Shown: piece by piece, positions 1 to 4,041 of the stretch
Layout of the letters: every line of letters starts with the position of its first letter
Position numbering within the stretch: position 1 is the stretch's first letter
Assembly: GCA_030623545.1 (NCBI GenBank)
Contig: JAUXLW010000107.1
Span: 1-5,411 of the forward strand
From: Acidimicrobiia bacterium
Lineage (GTDB): Bacteria > Actinomycetota > Acidimicrobiia > Spongiisociales > SHLN01
DNA length: 5,411 nt
Direction of reading: 5' to 3'
The notes under the pieces: model-generated
Told to the model about the DNA's origin: nothing
Databases searched by the model: none
The model's input: the letters and a program-made list of their open reading frames with translations, nothing else
Program-made: the position numbers and the translations under genes

Positions 1-265
1 GGGCCGTGAACACGACGCCCACCTCGGCCGATGCTGCCGCCAGACGGTCCCACCGGTCCTGCCTGGTACGGAGCCACGCGGCCGACGCGAAGACCGTGAC
101 CCCGAATGCGAGAAAAGCCAGCCAGGCACTCGGCACATGAACGTACATCAACCTCTGGACATCGCCCTGAGTCACGTCGGCTTGCACCGTGAAGCTGCGA
201 ACGAGGGAGGCTGCCAGCGCAACGATGGCGAGGAGCTCGAGCCAGCGGCTTCGGATAGCGGTCAT
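1..265 (-). CDS. ccmC: Heme transporter/handling protein CcmC, N-terminal part (cut by window edge)
   Basis: This is the integral membrane partner of CcmAB in System I cytochrome c maturation; in the known system it presents heme to the chaperone CcmE on the outer face of the membrane. I translated 88 residues before the window edge. A first membrane segment lies at about residues 9-22. It is followed by QGDVQRLMYVHVPSAWLAF (residues 33-51), the characteristic QG-(x)n-R-(I/L)MY-(I/V)HVPSAW block of CcmC, then a second hydrophobic segment (about 47-64) and LAAASAEVGVVFTA, matching the family's A-x-A-E-(I/V)-G-V-V-F-T stretch. The ATG at 265 overlaps the ccmB stop by 4 nt (ATGA) and has a GAGGAA ribosome binding site 8 nt upstream, so the start is firm. 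The Trp-rich heme-binding motif should lie beyond the window. CcsA/CcmF-type relatives are the only alternative; the ccmAB context makes CcmC much more likely. Confidence 0.92.
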   Translation of the reverse strand, partial: MTAIRSRWLELLAIVALAASLVRSFTVQADVTQGDVQRLMYVHVPSAWLAFLAFGVTVFASAAWLRTRQDRWDRLAAASAEVGVVFTA

Positions 266-930
266 GCAGTTGCTTCCTCGAGGGGTCTTGCCGCCAGGAC
301 TCCTGCAACGGCCAGGGCCAGGTCGACGGCTGCCAGCAATACCAGCCACGGCAGGATACCTCGCCCCAGGCGCAACCCCTCCAGAGCCTGGGTTGCCCCC
401 AAAAGCAGTGGAAGGGAAAGGGGAATTATCAGCAGGGGAGTCAATGAGATCCGGGTTCCCAGTCCGGCGGTCACACCCACGGCGATGGTGCCGAGGAGCG
501 CCAGGCCGGCGGCCGTCAGTGGCAGGATCAGCAACAGCCAGGGCCAGCCCCTGAGGTCGGGGTTATAGAGCGCGATGACGACCGGGGCCAGAATGATCTC
601 GAAAAGCAGGAGAAGGAAGGCAGTTGTCGCGGTGGCTCCGGCGAAACGGGCCGCCGGGTCTACCCCGAGAAGCCTGATGACATCGGTCTGGGCCGGGCCA
701 TCAACGGCACTCTTGCGCAGTATCACCAGCACACCGAACAAGAGGACGACAATCCAGTACAAGCCGGCTCCGAGCTGGCTCAACAAGGGTGCGTCGGTCC
801 CGATAGCCAGGGGAATCAGGATGAGCGCGGCAGCTCCGAAGGGAGCCGTCATCAGGACGACCTCCGACGTCCGGGCTTCAACGACGAGATCCTTGCGGGC
901 AATTTCCCTTGCTTGCCTCCAGAACGTCAC
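262..930 (-). CDS. ccmB: Heme ABC exporter permease CcmB
   Basis: This is the permease subunit of the CcmABC(D) transporter that drives heme attachment to and release from CcmE. The 222-residue protein has the usual length for the family. It opens with a short cytoplasmic stretch carrying RKDLVVEARTSE (residues 12-23), matching the family's R-(K/D)-DL-x-x-E-x-R-x-x-E signature. About six membrane segments follow (approximately 24-44, 52-72, 97-121, 128-153, 161-180, 191-213). The start is GTG at 930, not ATG: it overlaps the ccmA stop by 4 nt (GTGA) and a GGAG lies 8 nt upstream. The stop overlaps the ccmC start by 4 nt. Translational coupling along ccmA-ccmB-ccmC is the natural reading. I see no frame disruption. 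The identification rests on the N-terminal signature, topology and neighbours. Confidence 0.9.
   Translation of the reverse strand: MTFWRQAREIARKDLVVEARTSEVVLMTAPFGAAALILIPLAIGTDAPLLSQLGAGLYWIVVLLFGVLVILRKSAVDGPAQTDVIRLLGVDPAARFAGATATTAFLLLLFEIILAPVVIALYNPDLRGWPWLLLILPLTAAGLALLGTIAVGVTAGLGTRISLTPLLIIPLSLPLLLGATQALEGLRLGRGILPWLVLLAAVDLALAVAGVLAARPLEEATA
274..279 (-). promoter_or_regulatory. Ribosome binding site of ccmC
   Basis: On the minus strand GAGGAA sits 8 nt before the ATG at 265, inside the last codons of ccmB. It is one of the clearest Shine-Dalgarno sequences in the window and supports translation of ccmC from this overlapped start. Confidence 0.65.
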
Positions 931-1601
931 GATGCCTGCTCCACCATGCCCCCGACGACTCGCACGGACCGATCGACATTCAACCGTTCGGCGTCATGGC
1001 TGACGAGCACTGCCGTTCCGCCACCTTCGGCGACGCGGTCTGCGATTAGATCCACGAGCGCTGAGGCGCTTTCGTCCAGGCCGGCATGGGCCTCATCCAG
1101 AAGCAGGAGCCGGGGCTCGACGATTAGGGCGCGGGCCAGCTCGGTGCGCCGCAGCATGCCCCGGGAGCAATCGCGGGCGCGACGGTCGGCGGCACCGGCC
1201 AGTCCCACGAGCTCGAGCGCCGTCCCCGCTCTTTCCTGGTCGCGTCCGGCCAGGCTCGCCACCAGGCGGCAGTTCTCTGCCAGCGTCAGTTCCGGATAGA
1301 GACCCGGCTCATGGCCGATGAGGACGATGTGGGGTCGAATCCGGTAGATGTCGTTCGACATGAGGTCGGCCCCGAGGACCGTGCCGCCGCCGGAGGTCGG
1401 CCGCTGGAGCGTGGCCAGCAAGCGCAAGAGGGTTGTCTTGCCAGACCCGTTCGGGCCGAGCAATCCGACTTTTTCTCCTGCGTCGAGTGACAATTTGACG
1501 CGCTGAAGGATCACCGTGGGGCCCACTCGAAGCCCGGCGTCCTCCAACAGCACCAGGTGTGTTTTCGCGCTCACGAATGGAGTGTACGGCCGGCGGGACA
1601 T
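927..1601 (-). CDS. ccmA: Heme ABC exporter ATP-binding protein CcmA
   Basis: This is the cytoplasmic ATPase of the CcmABC transporter. Numbered from the ATG at 1601 (224 residues), the protein shows Walker A GPNGSGKT (49-56), GHEPGLYPELTLAEN (96-110) at the Q-loop, where CcmA proteins typically have GHxPG, a CcmA-style signature CSRGMLRR (145-152) in place of LSGGQ, Walker B LLLLDEAHAGLD (166-177, catalytic Glu170) and the H-loop SHD (His202). The conserved GH..PGLYPELT block separates CcmA from generic ABC ATPases. The open frame extends further upstream but would overlap the rhodanese gene, so I place the start at 1601, 13 nt after the rhodanese stop; GTG at 1574 (215 residues) is an alternative. 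Neither start has a clear ribosome binding site. DEAHAGLD replaces the more common DEPxxGLD after Walker B, an unusual but conservative variation. Confidence 0.9.
   Translation of the reverse strand: MSRRPYTPFVSAKTHLVLLEDAGLRVGPTVILQRVKLSLDAGEKVGLLGPNGSGKTTLLRLLATLQRPTSGGGTVLGADLMSNDIYRIRPHIVLIGHEPGLYPELTLAENCRLVASLAGRDQERAGTALELVGLAGAADRRARDCSRGMLRRTELARALIVEPRLLLLDEAHAGLDESASALVDLIADRVAEGGGTAVLVSHDAERLNVDRSVRVVGGMVEQAS
939..942 (-). promoter_or_regulatory. Ribosome binding site deciding the GTG start of ccmB
   Basis: GGAG on the minus strand lies 8 nt upstream of the GTG at 930, within the last codons of ccmA. It supports a GTG start inside a GTGA stop-start overlap, with ccmB translated by ribosomes finishing ccmA. 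Confidence 0.5.
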
Positions 1602-1614
1602 GTCGGCACGGGCT

Positions 1615-1962
1615 TCAGTCGGCCTCAGAGCGCCCCTCGATCGGCAAACCGCTGGAGTGCCAGGCGATGATGCCCCCGGCCAGGTTGAAGACCCTCTCAA
1701 AGCCTGCCTGGTGGATGAGGGCGTCGGTGACTTCGGCCGACCGGGCTCCCGAGCGGCACTGGATGATGAGATCGACGTCGCGGGGCAGCTCTTGCCACCA
1801 CTGCTGGATTCCCGACATCGGTTTGAGCACTGCACCGTCGATGTGGACGCTTTCCCACTCAATGGTCTCTCTGACGTCCACCATCATCGCCCCCTTCTCC
1901 ATCATGGCGGCGGCTACGTCGGGTCTGACTTCGGGAACGGAGGGCAACTGTGGCTCAGTCAT
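1615..1962 (-). CDS. Single-domain rhodanese-like sulfurtransferase
   Basis: This 115-residue protein is one complete rhodanese domain. It shows MMVDVRETIEWESVHIDGA (26-44), equivalent to the family's (V/I)DVRxxxE(W/Y)xxGHIxGA motif, and the active-site loop CRSGARS (69-75), whose Cys69 would carry the persulfide. The C-terminal NLAGGIIAW (93-101) matches the usual L-x-GG-x-x-x-W motif. There is no signal peptide or membrane segment, so it should be cytoplasmic. The gene lies 25 nt after the Lgt-like gene and 13 nt before ccmA, so it is probably co-transcribed with both. Sulfur-transfer substrates cannot be read from the sequence. Its place in a cytochrome c and thiol-redox block suggests a role in thiol or sulfide handling, but that is inference. 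The domain assignment is secure; the function is not. Confidence 0.88.
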   Translation of the reverse strand: MTEPQLPSVPEVRPDVAAAMMEKGAMMVDVRETIEWESVHIDGAVLKPMSGIQQWWQELPRDVDLIIQCRSGARSAEVTDALIHQAGFERVFNLAGGIIAWHSSGLPIEGRSEAD

Positions 1963-1987
1963 ACTGGCAGGCTAGGGGACCAGGGTC

Positions 1988-2686
1988 TCAGCCATCCTCC
2001 GCCGGCTCTGGCCGGGGCCTGGTTGCCGCCCAGATCGCCGCTGTCGCCCCACCGATGAGCGCAACCAGATACCAGCCGACGGGACCCCCAAATAACGAGA
2101 CCCGCATGGGCTCAGTGGCCAGGCGAGAGAGGCCGGCCACGGCCAGGCCGGCGCCGGCAATCGTGCCCGGGGCCGGATAGCGCAGTCGCAACCGGAACAG
2201 GAAATGTCCGCCGATGAGCAGGATTGCCGCGGTGTACAACTCCACCGGATGGCGGGTGATCTCGCTGCCGGATTGCGCCCATGCCCACGGAAGCGAGCTG
2301 GCGGTTCCCAGGCACGACTCCCGCAGGAGACAGCCGAGATGCCAACCGGCGAGCCCGACAAGGACGGCCGGTGCCATCCCGTCGAGCTGCTCGCGCAGAT
2401 TGCGGCGCCCGAGCCATGCGGCAGTTCCCAGGGCTGCCGCTGATGCGGCCACCGTGTCCACTCCGGCCCGGATCAGGATGACGTCGCCGGCGTGAGCCAG
2501 TGGGTTCACACCCTGGCGGATCATGGCAGCCAGCCTGCCTACCGCCAGGCCGGCGATCCCGGCTCCGAGGGCGATATCCCACAGGTCACCAACGCAGAGC
2601 GTCGTGTCCTTTCTGGCCATCCACCGCAAGGCCAGATACAGGCCACCAACGCCGGCCAGGGCACCCCACAGCAATGTGAACTCCAT
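1988..2686 (-). CDS. Lgt-family (prolipoprotein diacylglyceryl transferase-like) membrane protein with altered active site
   Basis: This is a 232-residue, roughly seven-segment membrane protein. Its landmarks follow Lgt in order: GDLWDIALGAGIAGLAVGR (33-51), the (G)RxG(C/N)F-equivalent GWHLGCLLRESCLG (114-127) with SLPWAW (131-136) after it, RHPVELYTA (145-153) matching the Lgt RHPxQLYE motif, and GLSRLATEPMR (185-195), the counterpart of GxxRFxxExxR. By eye, several residues described as essential in E. coli Lgt are replaced: Arg73 stands where His103 is expected, His116 where Arg143 is expected and Ala184 where Tyr235 is expected; Arg188 and Arg195 match Arg239 and Arg246. It is also shorter than typical Lgt (about 260-300 residues). 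The ATG at 2686 overlaps the last base of the upstream stop (TAATG), implying coupling with the thioredoxin lipoprotein gene. It may be a divergent Lgt acting on that lipoprotein, or a paralogue with another role. I leave the symbol blank. Confidence 0.75.
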   Translation of the reverse strand: MEFTLLWGALAGVGGLYLALRWMARKDTTLCVGDLWDIALGAGIAGLAVGRLAAMIRQGVNPLAHAGDVILIRAGVDTVAASAAALGTAAWLGRRNLREQLDGMAPAVLVGLAGWHLGCLLRESCLGTASSLPWAWAQSGSEITRHPVELYTAAILLIGGHFLFRLRLRYPAPGTIAGAGLAVAGLSRLATEPMRVSLFGGPVGWYLVALIGGATAAIWAATRPRPEPAEDG

Positions 2687-3168
2687 TAACTGCCCCGCCG
2701 CAGCAGCTCGTCGAGGTTCAGCGCCAGGGTGCGCTCGTCGATGACCCCGAAATGGAGCTCCAGCAGCTCTCCACCCGGCGCGAAGAAGAACTTGTGTGGC
2801 ACCCCACGGCCTCCGAGAGTCCCCGGCACCACGCCATCCCGATCGAAGAACTGTTCGAAGCTGTCTAGGCCAAACTCGTTGAGAAACGACCGCGCCGAGC
2901 GTTGCGAGTCGCGGACACTGATGCCGACAAACCGGATCTCCCCGCCGAAGCTGGCTTGCGCCTCTCGTAAGAGTGGGGCCTCCGAACGACAGGGGATGCA
3001 CCACGAGGCCCAAACGTTCAGTACAACGGGCTCCGTTGAGCCTGCCAGGAGCTCTTGGACTTCCCCGGGAGTGATGGCGGGTAAGAGGCCGACATCACCA
3101 GGGTCAACGGCCGCGGAACAGCCGGCCGCCAGGACGGCGACGACAACCGGCATCAGACACTTCCGCAT
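2686..3168 (-). CDS. TlpA/ResA-like thioredoxin-fold lipoprotein
   Basis: This is a probable extracytoplasmic thiol-disulfide reductase that keeps apocytochrome c cysteines reduced before heme attachment, as ResA, CcmG and TlpA do. The 160-residue protein starts with MRK, a hydrophobic stretch and LAAGC (13-17), a plausible lipobox with Cys17 as the lipidated residue. The thioredoxin fold follows: VVLNVWASWCIPC (48-60) with the redox pair Cys57 and Cys60, then SEAPLLREA (62-70), which is typical of TlpA-type proteins, and the cis-proline motif GVP (122-124). The start at 3168 is the only sensible one: it sits directly before the signal peptide, while the upstream extension of the frame runs into RNase HI on the other strand. 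It is the first gene of the minus-strand block and shares a base with the next start. No strong Shine-Dalgarno is visible. Confidence 0.88.
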   Translation of the reverse strand: MRKCLMPVVVAVLAAGCSAAVDPGDVGLLPAITPGEVQELLAGSTEPVVLNVWASWCIPCRSEAPLLREAQASFGGEIRFVGISVRDSQRSARSFLNEFGLDSFEQFFDRDGVVPGTLGGRGVPHKFFFAPGGELLELHFGVIDERTLALNLDELLRRGS

Positions 3169-3262
3169 CCCGGTAGTAGACCACGAGTTGGAACCGCTAT
3201 AGCCCGTGTTACGCCAAAGCTCGACTGCTCGATGGGGCTCGGCCCGAGTACTCTCAGGCGCC
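3169..3262. promoter_or_regulatory. Divergent intergenic region, presumed promoters of the tlpA-ccm block and of rnhA
   Basis: This 94-bp gap separates the first minus-strand gene from the plus-strand RNase HI gene, so both promoters are expected here by gene arrangement. The only promoter-like hexamer I see is TATAGC at 3198-3203 (plus strand), which would put a transcript start near 3210, upstream of the GTG at 3263; no matching -35 box is at the right distance. On the minus strand TCTACT lies 6 nt before the ATG at 3168, which would fit a leaderless transcript, again without a good -35. Both are weak. Confidence 0.35.
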
Positions 3263-3754
3263 GTGGCTTCTGATGATCTGCTAACTCTCGAAGAGGTTCT
3301 CGAGAAATACTCCGGCGGACCGCAGACGGGGGTCTTTACCGACGGCAGCTCTGTGCCCAATCCCGGCCCGGGAGGGTGGGGGGCCGTCTACGTTGCGGAC
3401 GGAGAGCTCATCGACCAGGCGTATGGCGTGGATTCCGACACCACCAACAACCGAATGGAGTACACCGCCCTCATTCAGGCGTGCGATCTGGTACCGCTCG
3501 GCACCCCGGTAACGCTCTATTCAGATTCCAACCTGGCGGTCCAGTCAATGAACGATTGGGCTCACGGCTGGAAAAGGCGAGGTTGGAAACGCAAAACCGG
3601 TCCTATCCAGAACCTCGAACTGGTGAAGGAGCTCTTCTTCAAACTCCAGGGCCGGCCCGAGCTGACCCTGGAGTGGATCCGGGCCCACGATGGTTCGGTG
3701 TGGAACGAATACGCCGATTCCTTGGCCAACGCCTGGCGGCGGGAGGAGCTGTAG
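3263..3754 (+). CDS. rnhA: Ribonuclease HI
   Basis: This enzyme cleaves the RNA strand of RNA-DNA hybrids in the cytoplasm (R-loops, primers). Numbered from GTG 3263 (163 residues), it has FTDGSSVPNPGPGGWGAV (25-42) with catalytic Asp27, NNRMEYTAL (62-70) with Glu66, LYSDSNLAV (85-93) with Asp88, the basic-protrusion-like segment WKRRGWKRKTG (103-113), His142 in RAHDG, and NEYADSLA (148-155) with Asp152. The DEDD set plus the His is complete, so it should be active. The basic helix region points to the bacterial type with the handle. The frame is open upstream to a GTG at 3206 (182 residues), but those extra residues look non-coding and include a TATAGC just before 3206, so I prefer 3263; an AGG lies 4 nt before it. 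About 22 residues precede the first strand, slightly longer than E. coli RnhA. The stop codon TAG is the first base triplet of a palindrome. Confidence 0.93.
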   Translation: MASDDLLTLEEVLEKYSGGPQTGVFTDGSSVPNPGPGGWGAVYVADGELIDQAYGVDSDTTNNRMEYTALIQACDLVPLGTPVTLYSDSNLAVQSMNDWAHGWKRRGWKRKTGPIQNLELVKELFFKLQGRPELTLEWIRAHDGSVWNEYADSLANAWRREEL

Positions 3755-3812
3755 TGGTCTGTCGTGGAAATAACGCCCGCGAAGCGGTGTTTATTTGTGC
3801 GGCGGACCACTA
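3752..3812 (+). repeat. 61-bp imperfect palindrome bounded by TA, starting on the rnhA stop codon
   Basis: The outer arms TAGTGGTC (3752-3759) and GACCACTA (3805-3812) are perfect inverted repeats. Further in, AAATAA (3768-3773) pairs with TTATTT (3791-3796) and CCGC (3777-3780) with GCGG (3784-3787) around a 3-nt GAA loop centred at 3782. Four of the intervening mismatches would be G-U pairs in plus-strand RNA. Both ends carry TA, as expected for an IS630/mariner-type element inserted at a TA target. Removing one unit (3752-3810) still leaves CTG TAG, so RNase HI keeps its stop with or without it. No T-run follows, so it is not a classical intrinsic terminator, though it could protect or end the rnhA transcript. 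A MITE or REP-like hairpin is the best reading. Confidence 0.6.
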
Positions 3813-3977
3813 GGAGGGTGTTGAATAATTCCGTTGCGTAGATCGGCGGCCAGACGCGCCAGTCGCAAGGACGAGGTTTTGCCACTCCTCGGAGCGGAAT
3901 GGCGGGGCTGAGGACGCTGGCGAGTGGCGATGACTGGCCGGTGAGATACGGGGCATGCGTTGTTCAGCGGCCTCCCA
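3811..3977 (+). repeat. About 167-bp imperfect palindrome with terminal inverted repeats (MITE-like)
   Basis: The ends 3811-3829 and 3959-3977 match as inverted repeats at 13 of 19 positions by eye (GGAGG...TGAA..A core). The symmetry continues inward: CGGCCAG-like sequence at 3847-3853 mirrors the run at 3934-3940, CGCCA with TCGC at 3857-3866 mirrors 3921-3930, and the centre (3881-3903) is a small palindrome, GCCAcTCC with GGAaTGGC. Only one- or two-base indels are needed along the arms. It encodes no credible protein. It abuts the shorter palindrome, sharing its TA. This is best read as a non-autonomous transposable element or a transcribed long hairpin. I cannot name an IS family with confidence, although an end beginning GGGTGTTGAA resembles termini of IS1182/IS5-type elements. 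Confidence 0.55.
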
Positions 3978-4041
3978 GGGAAAGGTTCGGCGCCTTCCGT
4001 GGTTGTAGAAGCAGGAATACACAATCGGTCGTAATCTGACA

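Noticed and set aside
1602..1862. N-terminal extension of CcmA up to 1862 in the same open frame
   Set aside because: It lies entirely over the rhodanese gene in another frame of the same strand, is Ser/Arg-rich and low in recognisable structure, and adds 87 residues not found in CcmA.
2687..3013. Upstream extension of the Lgt-like frame to 3013
   Set aside because: It overlaps the thioredoxin gene in another frame and is not hydrophobic or Lgt-like; the ATG at 2686 coincides with a TAATG stop-start junction and begins directly with the first membrane segment.
3169..3360. N-terminal extension of the TlpA-like protein up to 3360
   Set aside because: The signal peptide and lipobox begin at the ATG at 3168; the extension overlaps RNase HI on the opposite strand and would bury the signal peptide inside the protein.
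3752..3812. Classical Rho-independent terminator of rnhA
   Set aside because: The hairpin is not followed by a T-run; the downstream sequence is TAGGAGGGTG. A structural role in termination cannot be excluded, but it does not meet the definition.
3752..3977. Possible integron attC site, suggested by a palindrome immediately after a stop codon and GTTGAAT (3820-3826), which fits GTTRRRY
   Set aside because: No RYYYAAC partner box stands at the opposite end of either palindrome, there is no repeated array of such sites and no integrase in the window.
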